The notes beneath the pieces are model-generated. The model was not told the DNA's origin and did not search any database. It saw only the letters and a list, made by a program, of their open reading frames with translations. Below are positions 7,100-17,213 of a stretch of 64,000 nt of DNA, piece by piece; within the stretch, counting starts at the first letter, position 1; each line of letters begins with the position of its first letter. Location: NCBI GenBank assembly GCA_963783945.1, contig CAWAPS010000022.1, positions 1 to 64,000 of the forward strand, given 5' to 3'. The position numbers and the translations under genes were made by a program. The DNA is from CAWAPS01 sp963783945. Lineage in GTDB: Bacteria; Actinomycetota; Acidimicrobiia; Acidimicrobiales; Palsa-688.

Positions 7100-9229
7100 G
7101 TGCTGTCCGCAGATACCGCTGAGCAACGTCCTAAGCACCTGCGCCCCGACGAACGAATGGATGCGGGCGAGAGCTGGACCGAGCCCTCTCCACCTGCTTG
7201 CCCCGTGTGGCTGGAGCTAGCTCTCGTAATCGCCATATCCGCGGTCGTGTCCTTCGGCGGTTTCGGTCTGCTTCTCGCCGACCTCGGACACTATTCGGCG
7301 GCCTTGGCATTCACCCTTGGCGCGGCCGGGACGGTGGCCGGGACAGCGCTCGCCAGGCCACGGCAGATCGAACGATCGCCGCTAAGGCGAGGCGTCACGG
7401 CCCCCGCTCTTGGGGCGTGCGCGGTCGCACTGGTCCAACTTGTGTGGAACGCCGTCGACGCGACGCACCACGTAGTCTCCGGCATGGACCCCGGCGTCTA
7501 CCTGTTAACGGGCAAGTGGCTCGCCCAGCACGGCAACCTGGTGGTCCCCGCGGGGAGCGTGTGGTCGGGCAAGGGCGACATGTTCTCCCTCGCGTCGAGC
7601 GGCGTGTACCAGATGCCGAACGGCACGCTCCAGTTCCAGTTCGCCCACATGCTGGGGGTGCTGCTGGCCGACGCCGACAAGGTCGGCGGCGACCGCCTCA
7701 TGTTCCGAATGCCGGCCGTGCTCGGGGCCCTCGGATTGCTGACCGTCTACGCGGTAGGTTGCCGCTTGATCCGACGTCCGTGGCTCGTGCTCGCGGCCAT
7801 CGCGGGATTGGCCGTGTGCCTGCCCGAGCTCAATGTCACTCGCGACACGTTCTCCGAACCGTTGACGCAGATCCTGCTGTGGGGCGGCATCCTCCTGCTG
7901 CTGCGGGCATACAGCGTCAGGTCCGAGGGAATTGCGCTCCTCGCCGGCGTGGCGATCGGCGGGACCCTAATGACGCACATCGACGCGGCGATCTACTTGG
8001 TGCCGTTGCCTCCCCTGGCGGCGCTGGCTTTGATCACTGCTCGGGTTCGCGACGACCGACGCTCAATCGCCAGGTTGATCGGATTCGGATTCCTCGGCCT
8101 GGCGCCCACAGCTATCCTCGGGACGCTCGATGTGTGGTACCGAGCGGGCCAGTATTATGACGACCTGAGCGGGCAAATGCACTCTGTGTACAAGCTCCTG
8201 GGACTCTCCACCGGGCTGTCGGTGGTGGTGACGGCCGTGTGGATGGCGAGCCCCTCACTGGCCCGTAAAGCGTCCGCCCTGGCTTCAAGGTACCGAAACC
8301 GGGTCGGCGTCGCGGCTGCGTGCGTGGTAGGAGGCGGCCTGGTGCTCGCCTGGGCGATCCGCCCGCTCTTCCCGACGGAGAGGGCTACCGGTGCAGCGGG
8401 AGGAGTCGCACGCCTTCAAGCCTATTACGGCCTGGCGATCCAGCCGAACAGGACATACTCGGAGCAGACCCTCCGGTGGTTCGAGTGGTACATCGGGCCA
8501 GTAGCACTCGCCTTGGCGGTGATCGGCTTTTGCATTCTCGTCGTGAGGGCTATCCGGGCGGGCTCGGTCATCGCAATCGTCCTGTTGACAATGCTCGGCG
8601 GCATCACGGCCCTTTACCTGTGGAACCCCGAGGTCAATCCTCTCCAGATATGGGCAACGCGCAGGTTTGCCACGGCCGCCTTCCCGCTGTTCATGCTCGC
8701 AGCTGCTCTCGCCATCGATTACGGAGCGACGACCGTGGGGCGGCACAGCGTTGGGAGAGCCTGGCCGCGACTGGTCACGATCGCAGCCGCCGCCGGGCTC
8801 GTCCTTTTTCCGCTGGCGACCACCTGGCCAGTGAGAAGCTTCAGCAGCCAGGCCAACTGGCTTCCGCTCATCGAGCGGGCCTGCAATGTGATCGGGCCCA
8901 ATGCGGCTGTGGTCGTGCCGCCGGTTGCCGACGCCTCCGACCTGCTTCCGATGACCTACGAGGACTGGTGCCACGTCCCAGTGGCGACGCTCGACAAACC
9001 CACGACCGCTGCCCAACTCGCGTACACGGTCGCGCAATTCGGTCGCGAAGGTCGAGCTCTGTGGATCCTCGGTCCATCCGCCCAGGCGATCACGAGCGCC
9101 GTGCCGGGTTTGACGGTGTCGGCGATCGGTTCCGCCGAGAGTAGCCACGAGCTCCCGGACACCCTGATCAACCCGCCGCAGTCGTACACGCGGGACCTTC
9201 TGACCATTTATGCCGCTCGCATACCGTGA
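7100..9229 (+). CDS. polytopic membrane glycosyltransferase (ArnT/GT39-like)
   Basis: Large membrane protein (709 aa, about ten hydrophobic segments) like GT-C enzymes that use lipid-linked sugars on the outer membrane face. The loop after the third segment contains SGMDPGVYLLTGKWLAQHG; an acidic residue there (GMDPG) is the position expected for the catalytic Asp of GT39/GT83-type enzymes. The C-terminal ~130 residues form a soluble domain. The start is GTG 7100, or ATG 7157, which would drop 19 residues. It opens a tight run of four loci: the next gene begins inside its stop codon (GTGA). Donor and acceptor are unknown. Confidence 0.75.
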   Translation: MLSADTAEQRPKHLRPDERMDAGESWTEPSPPACPVWLELALVIAISAVVSFGGFGLLLADLGHYSAALAFTLGAAGTVAGTALARPRQIERSPLRRGVTAPALGACAVALVQLVWNAVDATHHVVSGMDPGVYLLTGKWLAQHGNLVVPAGSVWSGKGDMFSLASSGVYQMPNGTLQFQFAHMLGVLLADADKVGGDRLMFRMPAVLGALGLLTVYAVGCRLIRRPWLVLAAIAGLAVCLPELNVTRDTFSEPLTQILLWGGILLLLRAYSVRSEGIALLAGVAIGGTLMTHIDAAIYLVPLPPLAALALITARVRDDRRSIARLIGFGFLGLAPTAILGTLDVWYRAGQYYDDLSGQMHSVYKLLGLSTGLSVVVTAVWMASPSLARKASALASRYRNRVGVAAACVVGGGLVLAWAIRPLFPTERATGAAGGVARLQAYYGLAIQPNRTYSEQTLRWFEWYIGPVALALAVIGFCILVVRAIRAGSVIAIVLLTMLGGITALYLWNPEVNPLQIWATRRFATAAFPLFMLAAALAIDYGATTVGRHSVGRAWPRLVTIAAAAGLVLFPLATTWPVRSFSSQANWLPLIERACNVIGPNAAVVVPPVADASDLLPMTYEDWCHVPVATLDKPTTAAQLAYTVAQFGREGRALWILGPSAQAITSAVPGLTVSAIGSAESSHELPDTLINPPQSYTRDLLTIYAARIP

Positions 9230-9576
9230 GTCGGGCGACGGCGGGGGCGAGAGCCTGCTCCACGCCCAGAGTTCGCCGCGACGCGTTCGATAGGATTCTC
9301 GCGATGTTCGACATCGCGAGGATCCAGGGAGTTGCGGAGCGCTTCGCCAGGGCTCCCCGCCAACTGCAGCACGTGGACGACGAGATTGCAGTCCTCCGTC
9401 AGGAGGTCGGGATCCTGAGGGCAGAGATCGTGTCGCTGCAATCGGCGCTGAGCACGTCCATCGATTACGCCGCGAAGGCCACGCTCGAGGCCTTGGCGTT
9501 CACCAACAGGTCGATCGAGGGAGTCAACGCCCGGTTGGGGGGGATCGCGAAGGAGTCGGACCAGCACCTGCCATGA
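9226..9576 (+). CDS. small coiled-coil protein of the polysaccharide operon
   Basis: Unrecognised 116-aa protein. Residues about 45-80 (VDDEIAVLRQEVGILRAEIV) have the heptad pattern of a coiled coil. There is no signal peptide and no membrane span. GTG 9226 overlaps the stop of the membrane glycosyltransferase, and ATG 9573 of the following GT4 gene overlaps its own stop, so it is translationally coupled on both sides. This suggests a co-complexed scaffold or length-control factor for the glycosyltransferases. An alternative start is ATG 9304. It may be related to the coiled-coil N-terminus of the methyltransferase at 17.2 kb in role rather than in sequence. Confidence 0.6.
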   Translation: MSRATAGARACSTPRVRRDAFDRILAMFDIARIQGVAERFARAPRQLQHVDDEIAVLRQEVGILRAEIVSLQSALSTSIDYAAKATLEALAFTNRSIEGVNARLGGIAKESDQHLP

Positions 9577-10736
9577 GCAGCGCAGTTGCACCCCGGGTCG
9601 TGATCGGCCTGCAGGGAGCCCAGATGCCGGCCAATGCGATTAGGGGAATCGGGCGATGGGCCCATCTGTACACGATGTGGCTCATCGAGAGGTTTCCCGG
9701 CACGGTAGCGGCCGTGAGCATCGACGGTCGGTTGCCCATCCCCACAGTCGTCAACTCACTGCCGCTCGATCTACCGATCCTCGTATCGGAAGAGTCTCCT
9801 ACGGACGTCGACGGGCCGATCGTTTTCCACCAGATGTCGATATTCGAGGATCTAGATCTCGTTCGTCTGTGGCCGGCGTGGGCCAGAGATGCTTCGATCG
9901 GGCTCACAGTCACGGTTCACGACATGATCCCGGCCCTCTATCCCGGCGAGTACTTCCAGGGTCCGATGCGCTACCTCCTCGAGAGCAGGCACCAGATGGT
10001 CGTCCAGGCCGGTTCCGTGGTGACGAACTCTCATGCGACAGCCGTAGACGTCGAAGCGATCCTTTCGGTCGATCGGCACGCGACGTTCGTGGCACCGGTG
10101 CTGGTAGCGCCCACGTTCGCGCCCCACCCGGGAGGCAGGAGTGCCGCACATCGCATGATCCCGAGCAGCCGTGGTATCGATGCCGACTTCATTCTCTCGA
10201 TAGGCAACGTGGACCCCCGGAAGAACCTGTCAGGGCTGATTCGCGCCTACGCATGCCTCCCGCCGTGGCTCCGGAAGCGTCACCAGCTAGTCCTGACCTG
10301 CTCGCAAGCTGCACCAGAGCACCTCGCAAACCTGCGCGCCCTGGCCGACGGGCTGGGGGTTGGCGATCGGGTCGTGCTGACTTCGTTCGTCGACGACGCG
10401 ACGATGCTGCTGCTGTACCAGGCTTGCTATCTGATGGTCTTCCCCTCCAAGTACGAGGGACTGGGGATCCCTGTAGCCGAGGCCATGCGCTGCGGAGCGG
10501 CGACCGTCACGAGCGACATCCCTCCGATGTTGGAGCTCGTGACCAGTCCCGAGGCACGCTTCAACCCGCATGTCATCCAAGATATCGGCGCAGTGATGCG
10601 GCGGGTGCTCGACGAGCCGGAGTTCGCAGAGCTGCGGCGGACACAAGGCATCAGCGACTCTGCCCGCCTCGCGCGGGAGACCTCCTCTTCGACGGTCCTT
10701 GACGCCTACGCGAGGGCAGCGAGGCTGTGCCCGTGA
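9573..10736 (+). CDS. GT4 family glycosyltransferase
   Basis: Retaining GT-B glycosyltransferase of 387 aa acting on the cytoplasmic side. The C-terminal domain carries ILSIGNVDPRKNLSGLIRAY (donor-domain entry) and MVFPSKYEGLGIPVAEAMRC, the EX7E-type motif that binds the nucleotide sugar. The N-terminal domain has GIGRWAHLYTMWL and VTVHDMIPALYPGEYF, as in mannosyltransferases of O-antigen pathways. It starts at ATG 9573 overlapping the stop of the coiled-coil gene and ends ten bases inside the next locus. The frame is intact. Sugar specificity cannot be read from the sequence. Confidence 0.87.
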   Translation: MSSAVAPRVVIGLQGAQMPANAIRGIGRWAHLYTMWLIERFPGTVAAVSIDGRLPIPTVVNSLPLDLPILVSEESPTDVDGPIVFHQMSIFEDLDLVRLWPAWARDASIGLTVTVHDMIPALYPGEYFQGPMRYLLESRHQMVVQAGSVVTNSHATAVDVEAILSVDRHATFVAPVLVAPTFAPHPGGRSAAHRMIPSSRGIDADFILSIGNVDPRKNLSGLIRAYACLPPWLRKRHQLVLTCSQAAPEHLANLRALADGLGVGDRVVLTSFVDDATMLLLYQACYLMVFPSKYEGLGIPVAEAMRCGAATVTSDIPPMLELVTSPEARFNPHVIQDIGAVMRRVLDEPEFAELRRTQGISDSARLARETSSSTVLDAYARAARLCP

Positions 10737-11939
10737 CGCGTCCCGGCCTGTTGCTCGTGAGCCCTGTGCCGCCGGCCTGGAGCGGCATCGCGGACTACAC
10801 CGCACGCCTCCTCCCTCACCTTGCGCAGGATTGGGATCCGACCGTACTCATAGCCGATGACGACCCACCGCCGGAAGACACCGGATTGCGGATCCTCAGG
10901 ATGTCGGAGTGGGAGTGGGCGCGCCACCTCGTGCGCGCCGACCGGATGTTGCTCTGCCTCGGCAACAGCCGGTTCCACATGCACGTCCCGGAGCTGACGG
11001 CCCGCCACGGGGGTGTCGTCCTCGCGCACGACGTCCGGATGACCGCTCTGCAGTGCCTGATTGCCAACGACTCCACGGACCGGCACGCGCTGTCCTCGGT
11101 CGTCTGGCAACGACACGGTCGGGAGCTCGGATCGGAGATCTGGGACATGGAAACCCGTTCCCCGATCCAGCAGTCGTTCCAGGAGATTCGGGGACGGTTG
11201 GAGAGCGCCAACGCGATGCTGCTCGGGGCGTCGATGAGCGGGGCCCAGGCGCTTCTGGTCCACTCGGAGCTGGCGGCCCGGCTCGCCCGCATCGAGCTAC
11301 ACGGCGACTTCAGTGCCCGTGAGGTATGTCCCCTTCGGTCACCCATCCACCGATGAGATCCAGCGAGAACCCGTTGCGGGGAGGATCGTCTCATTTGGGA
11401 TGGTCGGACCGGAGAAGCGACCCGACGTGATCGTCGAGTCTCTTGCATACGTCCGTCGAAGGGTCCCACAGGCCACGCTGCGCTTCGTGGGAGCGCTCGG
11501 TGGTGGGATGGAAGAGCTGCTGGCCTCGGCGCGCTCCCTCCTAGGGGTCACCGGAGCGGTGTCGTGGACGGACCGGGTGGACGAGGACTCGTATCGCTCT
11601 GAGCTCTCGTCCGCCGACATAGCAGTCCAGCTCAGATCAATATTCAACGGTGAGGCGTCTGCCGCGGTCGCCGAGTGTCTCGCCGCAGGCATCCCGACGG
11701 TGGTCTCGAACATCGGTGGACACTCGGAGCTCCCCGCGTCGGCCGTGCTGTCAACGGCCGCAGGGTGCGGCGCCTACGAGCTCTCGGTCAAGATCACTGA
11801 GCTGCTGACCGACAAGGACCGCAGGAGGGAGCTCTCAGAAGGCGCGGCTCGTCACGCTGAGGCGTCGTCGTTTGCTGTGGCCGCCGGCGCCTTGACCAAG
11901 GCTCTGAAGGAGGCACCACCGCCGAGGGATGTCGGCTGA
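10727..11939 (+). CDS. GT4-like glycosyltransferase, frame-disrupted
   Basis: Two adjacent open frames together make one GT-B enzyme. The first, from GTG 10727 (or 10733), begins RPGLLLVSPVPPAWSGIADY, typical of the acceptor domain. The second, from about 11313, begins PVRYVPFGHPSTDE and contains SFGMVGPEKRPDVIVESLAY and the C-terminal domain. The switch is a single-base slip at about 11311-11318. In the second domain the usual nucleotide-sugar motif is weak: QLRSIFNGEASAAVAECLAA keeps one Glu where the EX7E motif is expected. Sequencing error is the likely cause of the break, but a split gene with a GTG restart at 11313 cannot be excluded. It is last in the plus-strand operon. Confidence 0.75.
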
Positions 11940-11969
11940 ATCCCTTTCCCCGTCGAATAGGGACTCGCC

Positions 11970-12977
11970 TCACACGTGCGACACGTACCAGCGAGCCCAG
12001 TCCTCCGCGGACTGGAGCGGCACCACTCGGCCAGGGTCCGCAGGGGCAACCGTCCGTTCAGAGAGTACCGAGGCTAGGGTGCCGGCGACCTGCGTGAGGC
12101 TAGCGACGACCGCACCTGAATTTGTTGTCGCGACCCATTGCGCTCCCGGACATCCGGCGGCGATCCATACCGGCACCCGCGACCTCCGGGCGAGGGCCGC
12201 CAGATCTCCGGTTTCGAAGCCGATCACGACAGCCGAAGCGTTGGCCACGAGCGAATCGAGCCTCCGGGATTTCAGCGTTGGCCCATCGACAACCACCCTC
12301 TCGAAGGGCTCTGGCGCCGGTTGTTCCGATCCGGCACTGCCCGCAGCCGCCCACACCACGTACCGCCTCAACCCGCCGGGTTTTTCTCCGATCCCGTTCT
12401 TCTGGTCGGGCGAGGGGATCCAAGCCTCCTCGGAGGGCGTGACGCAGCTCACGTCGCGCCGTAACGCCAGGGCCAGCGAGGCGCTCAGCTCGGACCAGTG
12501 CGAGACAAGGTGGTGCCCGACCGTGCTCTGCCTAAGCAGCGGCATGGTGCAGACCGGGAGATCGTCCGCCGTCAGATGCAGGACGCTCGGAGTAGAACCG
12601 ACGGCCCGCGTCATAGCACTCCGGACGTGGGGCGACCGGAGCCCAACGCCCACGAGCAGGTCGTAGCGGCCTGGGTGGAATGACCTCAGGTCGGACGAGG
12701 CTCCCATCCGATCCAGGACATCACGCTGGACCGAAGGCAGCGCGGAGGCGGCGCTCGCCGCCCTCCTCAACGCCGTAGCCCGCTCGAGGCAGGAGGGGGT
12801 CTGTGCCGGCACCATCTTGATCGCTGCGCCAGGCAAGGCCGGTACGTCTCCCGAGGCGGTGGTGACCACCTCGACGGAGTGCCCAGATGTCAGGAGGCCC
12901 CGTGCCACCCACCAGGCAGTGCCAGGATCGCCGCTGTGGGCGGCCGCCCATCTCTCGACTGCCAGCCCTATCAACAC
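11970..12977 (-). CDS. uncharacterised glycosyltransferase-like protein
   Basis: Intact 335-aa frame facing the preceding operon. The start MLIGLAVERWAAAHSGDPGT followed by WWVARGLLTSGHSVEVVTTA resembles the N-terminal half of a GT4 enzyme (glycine-rich turn, then a GH-V-V-T strand). LAALARRSRVPVWIAAGCPG could be a second Rossmann-like domain. The EX7E motif is missing and overall length is short, so this is either a divergent non-catalytic relative or an enzyme of another fold. It ends 30 bases from the end of the plus-strand locus (convergent). I cannot name its reaction. Confidence 0.5.
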   Translation of the reverse strand: MLIGLAVERWAAAHSGDPGTAWWVARGLLTSGHSVEVVTTASGDVPALPGAAIKMVPAQTPSCLERATALRRAASAASALPSVQRDVLDRMGASSDLRSFHPGRYDLLVGVGLRSPHVRSAMTRAVGSTPSVLHLTADDLPVCTMPLLRQSTVGHHLVSHWSELSASLALALRRDVSCVTPSEEAWIPSPDQKNGIGEKPGGLRRYVVWAAAGSAGSEQPAPEPFERVVVDGPTLKSRRLDSLVANASAVVIGFETGDLAALARRSRVPVWIAAGCPGAQWVATTNSGAVVASLTQVAGTLASVLSERTVAPADPGRVVPLQSAEDWARWYVSHV

Positions 12978-13028
12978 CGCAGCCGTCCGGTCAGAGCCTT
13001 TTCGAGCCGCTCACGGCAGGCTTCCCCC

Positions 13029-13226
13029 CTACGAAGTCCGGCATTCTGATCCTGCCACGGCCCTTGAAGCTCTTGAAAACTTCCGGATGCTACACATAGC
13101 CGGTCTCCCCAGAGACGGCGCAGTGGGCCCCGCGTCAGGATGGATTCCGTGGTCCCGAGGGTCATCAGGGTGCTCCAGCATCGACGCCAGCCGCCGAGGC
13201 GACCCCTCATCTGTACCTGGATGCAT
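13029..13226 (-). pseudogene. possible truncated paralogue of the coiled-coil methyltransferase N-terminus
   Basis: A 65-codon frame starting MHPGTDEGSPRRLASMLEHP. It resembles the start of the methyltransferase at 17214 (MSPGTDEEPLRRLRLQLESI), and the DNA shares CCAGGTAC.GATGAGG around the start. Similarity fades after about 30 codons and no methyltransferase domain follows. It occupies most of the 290-base gap between its neighbours. It is probably a relic of duplication or recombination in the island; chance similarity is possible. Confidence 0.35.
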
Positions 13227-13267
13227 CCGACGCAGACTAACCGAGGTCGGTTCCTTGCGCCGTGAAG

Positions 13268-14590
13268 TCACGGAGCCGGCAGAGTCAGGACCCGGGATCG
13301 GTTGCCGCGGATCTTCTGGGTGAGCAACTCGTTGTCGAGAGCGTCCCGCTCACGCGAAAAGAGGTAGAAGAGCCTTCTACCCGGGCCAGTCTGGGCCCAG
13401 AACTCGTCGTAGCGCTCGTGCAAGGCGAGCTCGAGCTCCCTCTCCCGGGTCAGGCCCGACTGCTCGAACTGGCTAACCCACCAGTCGGTGTCGGCCAGGA
13501 TGAGATGGCCATGCACCGGGTAACCCTGAAGGTCGACGGGAAGGAGGGAGAACGGCCGCTTGCTGTCGCTATCCTTCTCCCACGCGGCCAAGAGCGACTT
13601 GTCGAAGGCGCACCCGAAGACGGCATCCGAACCGTATACGGGAATATTCGCATAGAGAAATCCACCGGGAACGATCAAAGATGAGAGCTTGGCAAGGTAG
13701 GAGGTCAACCGGTTTGGATTGAGATGTTCGAAGATATCGAGCCCGAAGACCACGTCGTAGCGTTGAGCGAGGTCTAGACCAAGCACATCTCCTATGTGGA
13801 TTCTGGGGCGAATCCTTGGCTCAGCACGAGCGACGGCCGCCTCGCTTATGTCCACACCTTCGGCCCAGACGCCGGCATCCGACAGGCAGGAGAGAATTGT
13901 TCCATTTGAGCAACCGATCTCCAAGACCGTCGTGGGTCCGAGAGCGCTGATCAGCTCCGCCATCACCTCCTTGTCCCTGCTTGGCAGGAAGCTCCATACC
14001 CCCGGCTTGTCGTAGTAGCTGTTGCCGATGATCCTGGCTTCTATCCAATCGAAGTCCTGGGGTCGGGAGCACCGAAGGAGCAGCAGGTCGTTCCCGTCGC
14101 TTGTATGAAGCTCCAGATATCGCTCAGGGCTCTTCATACGCAGGTTTGGCAGGTCCCATGCGGCAGCAGTTGCGCGGTTGACGTGCTCGTCGCTGGCGAT
14201 GATGTACCGGGCGAGATCTCTCCGGTCCCGTCCGGCCTCTAGCTGAGCGCGGCAGTCCCCCGCCCCGACTGGGTCAGGGGGACGCCCGAGAACCTGCTCG
14301 TACAAGTAGTCGATCCACAGCTGATTCCGGATAGCGGGGTCGAAGTCAAGCGTGCCCATGACGACGTCAGCGTGCATCTCGGACCTGGCGAGCGCTTGAA
14401 GCATCTCTCCTTCTCCAGTGCCCTGGACGAGACATCTGACCCAGCAGTACGCCTCGTGCAGGGTCGGGGCCCTCCCGACGAGAATGCGGTACGCCGCGCA
14501 GCATCGATGTGAACGAACGCGTCGGGTGCACACGGACGAGTGCCATGTCCGGATGCTATCCCGAGAGATCCGGCCCGCAACAGGATGCAA
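13268..14590 (-). CDS. DUF4214-like/methyltransferase fusion protein
   Basis: 440-aa protein with two parts. Residues about 30-140 look like DUF4214 units, the alpha-helical repeats often fused to glycan enzymes: AYRILVGRAPTLHEAY, then YLYEQVLGRPPDPVGAG with the ASDEHVNR ending. From about 210 there is a class I methyltransferase: motif I TVLEIGCSNGTILS, acidic strand GVDISEAAV, and VVFGLDIFEHL for motif IV. The DUF4214 part probably positions the enzyme on a glycan or partner. The methyltransferase at 23.4 kb has a similar but shorter N-terminus. The first ~25 residues are Arg-rich and unlike the family, so the true start may be internal. Confidence 0.75.
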   Translation of the reverse strand: MHPVAGRISRDSIRTWHSSVCTRRVRSHRCCAAYRILVGRAPTLHEAYCWVRCLVQGTGEGEMLQALARSEMHADVVMGTLDFDPAIRNQLWIDYLYEQVLGRPPDPVGAGDCRAQLEAGRDRRDLARYIIASDEHVNRATAAAWDLPNLRMKSPERYLELHTSDGNDLLLLRCSRPQDFDWIEARIIGNSYYDKPGVWSFLPSRDKEVMAELISALGPTTVLEIGCSNGTILSCLSDAGVWAEGVDISEAAVARAEPRIRPRIHIGDVLGLDLAQRYDVVFGLDIFEHLNPNRLTSYLAKLSSLIVPGGFLYANIPVYGSDAVFGCAFDKSLLAAWEKDSDSKRPFSLLPVDLQGYPVHGHLILADTDWWVSQFEQSGLTRERELELALHERYDEFWAQTGPGRRLFYLFSRERDALDNELLTQKIRGNRSRVLTLPAP

Positions 14591-14829
14591 TCGCGCCTCC
14601 GATCGGCGTCGATCGGCCTCTGACCGCGTGAGCCCTTGCCGAGCCGCAACGACGACTCAGCAACCACGGGAGTGCTTCCTCACTCATAGCGGGCATCGGA
14701 TCGTCACTGGTTGGGAGGTCAGCGCCATGCTCTCCGGATCTTCGCCAAAGCTCGGACCCGGATTCGGGCTCCGACTCTCGTCGCCCGAACTGGCGTTCAG
14801 TCGGGGTCCGTACCCAGGGCGCAGGCGAA

Positions 14830-15063
14830 CTACCCCCAGAAGGCGTCATCCGAGCGCATACCCGCCGAAAGTAAGCACGGCCAGGTGGCCACCCGTCCAG
14901 GTCGAGCGGCGCCGTGCCCGATCTTGTCCTCGTGGGTGCGTCCCGCCGGTGCAAACAGCAGCACCCCGACCCCGACGGCGGGTCCCGGCCCGAACTCTGC
15001 CAGCCGGCCCTTCCCCTGGCCCCACCACCGGACCTCGGTCGCCGTGTTACCCCGGTCGGTCAT
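14830..15063 (-). CDS. small hypothetical protein with strong ribosome binding site
   Basis: A 77-aa frame from ATG 15063, preceded on the minus strand by GGAGGGG with a five-base spacer, one of the clearest Shine-Dalgarno sites here. The product starts MTDRGNTATEVRWWGQG and contains a short glycine/valine-rich stretch (GPAVGVGVLLFAPAG) that may be a membrane-associated segment. No family was recognised. It sits between two genes of the glycan island on the same strand. The call rests on the ribosome binding site alone. Confidence 0.35.
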   Translation of the reverse strand: MTDRGNTATEVRWWGQGKGRLAEFGPGPAVGVGVLLFAPAGRTHEDKIGHGAARPGRVATWPCLLSAGMRSDDAFWG

Positions 15064-15131
15064 CGTCGCCCCTCCGCTTGATGGGCTGGCTGGTCGGCAT
15101 GGAAGACACCCACCGGCCGGCACGGTCGGGC

Positions 15132-17143
15132 CTACCGCCCAAGACCGGGGTGCGAGGATCCGAGGTGCCAAAGATCCACCCCACCGATTCGATAGTCTGG
15201 TGGACGACCGAGGATCTCGTGGAGGATTGCAATGAAGTGGTTGGCGTCGCTGGAGCTTACGTCGACCACTACGGCGCTGGCCTCGGTCCCGGCGAGCTCG
15301 CTGAGGGCGATGCTCCGCAACGCCGGTGTGACTCTGCCGTTGAAAACGACTGCTCTGCCGCCGGGCCCATTGAGTTCACTCAACAATGAGACCAACGTCG
15401 GAGGCCCCCCATAGAAGTTGACGGTATGGTCCCGTCCGGAAGGATGGAGCACGTAGCCGCCGACTTGAGCGAAGGACATGTTCGCTTGAACTTGCCACAG
15501 CAAGCCCGCGGGAATTCGTCGAATCTGGCATCGGAACAACCAACACGATCGAGTTTCGAGGGATGAGTCGAAGGTCCACGGCAGTAGTAAAAAAACTCGG
15601 GGTGGGAATGATCCGTCCAACGAACGACTCGGTCGTCGGTACAAGTGGCACCAAGCACCCGAGTGCAGCAACAAACGCCGCCGCACCCACCCACCTCTTC
15701 CTATATGAAAGAAGCTCATCTAGACCAGCCGCAACAACAAGACTAACCGCGAGCCAGATAATGAGGGCGAGACGCACTGGTATAACATTAACGAGTAGGG
15801 AAATATGGCGTTCGAGATATCCCCAAGGTAGGAGTGGCCCGTAGTGTGTTGCTCCGGGGAAACGGCGCAGCCGACCTCCCAGGCTGAACAAGAAGAAGAC
15901 AACGCCAACTACCATTCCAACGAGAATCGCGGTACGCCTTCGTCCGAACAAGACGAAGAAAAGGCCAATCAGGATGAGAAGGGGAATACCAATATAGAGG
16001 CCATTCTCGTGGCTGGGATAGCGTGCAGCCACCGTCGCGCTGTTAGCAGTATGGAAGAGGACCGTCCGCGGAGCACTGATCAGATCCACCGGCATTGCCT
16101 CCCAGTAGTCGATCCCCTGAACGGGACCATCTATGACGTGGCTGCTCGTAAACTGCTCGTAGAGGGGCCACGCGCAAATTAAGGCAAACACACCAAGTGC
16201 GCTCAATAGGCCGAGGGCGGACAGTCTGAACCTAGCTCAGCGCGACACGAAAGTGTGCCGCAACGAGCACGAAGACGCCCACGAATGCGGCAATCAGGGT
16301 CATGACCAGGACTTCACTGCTGATAAACAGTTGCACCGCCACGACCAGGCCGAGCAGGGGACCCGATGGCCACCAGGGGCGGGGTGAACGCCACAGGACG
16401 TCTTCCGCCAGCATGGCGATGACCGGCACCACGGCGAGCCAGGTCAGCATGAGGTGCGCAAATTCCCCCTGTGCCACCACGAATGGCGAGAAACCGAAGA
16501 GCAACCCTCCAACTGTCGCTGGGAGAGCACCTGCGTGGCGGCGAAGCCATAGACTGCATGTCCAAGCGCTCAAGGCTGGACCGAGGATGCACAGCAGATT
16601 AAACGTGGCAACGACGCCCACCAGTACTGTTATCGGTGTAAAGATCACACCTAACGACAACATCGATACGTTCCACATCGCACTGGCGCCTATGGGCGCA
16701 TTGAGATAGTGGGTGTAGAGGGGATCGTGCCAGTGCGTCAACGCAAAGGGTGCCCAGCGGAGCCACCAAAGTATTAGACCTGCATCCCCCAAGCCACCAT
16801 CCAGCGTCCTCGTTGTGATGTGAGACGCTATCCTCTTCCACACCCAGACGCTGAGAACCAGATAAATCAACAGCGCCGGCAGGCTGCGCACTATCGCGCT
16901 ACCGGCTAACTTGCTGCTTACAGTCTCCGGCGTGCCTATGAAGTGGCGTGGACCAGCCCCCAGGCTCGTCCCATCGTCGGCCGCACCGCTGGAATCCCAG
17001 TCGCGCCGCCCAAGGGAACCCGGTTCGGGCCTCATGATGGCAAGTGTTCGCGGGGCCTTCGAAAGGTCACGCGTTCCAAACCGCGTCCACTTTCTCACCC
17101 CAGAGTGGGCGGCAACCAAGACCCCTCCGTCGAACATCCTCAC
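15132..17143 (-). CDS. polytopic membrane glycosyltransferase-like protein, frame-disrupted
   Basis: Three consecutive minus-strand frames form one membrane protein of about 650 residues. Part 1 (17143-16232) has DAGLILWWLRWAPFALTHWH and MWNVSMLSLGVIFTPITVLV, typical of actinobacterial GT-C-like proteins. It stops at VALS-TAG; removing one T (AGCTAGG at about 16230) joins it to RFRLSALGLLSALGV of part 2 (to about 15510). Another one-base slip there leads to GLLWQVQANMSFAQVGGYVL and a soluble C-terminal domain ending at 15132. The start may be GTG 17143 or ATG 17035. Clean continuation across both breaks favours sequence error. Confidence 0.65.
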
Positions 17144-17200
17144 GACCTGACTCTACCAAGATCGAGCCAGCGCAGCCTCGGACTCGCACTACTCCGCTGT

Positions 17201-17206
17201 TATCCT
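17201..17206 (+). promoter_or_regulatory. -10 element of a probable leaderless promoter
   Basis: TATCCT with seven bases (AGATCGA) to ATG 17214. It lies in the 70-base divergent gap with the membrane glycosyltransferase. Confidence 0.45.
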
Positions 17207-17213
17207 AGATCGA

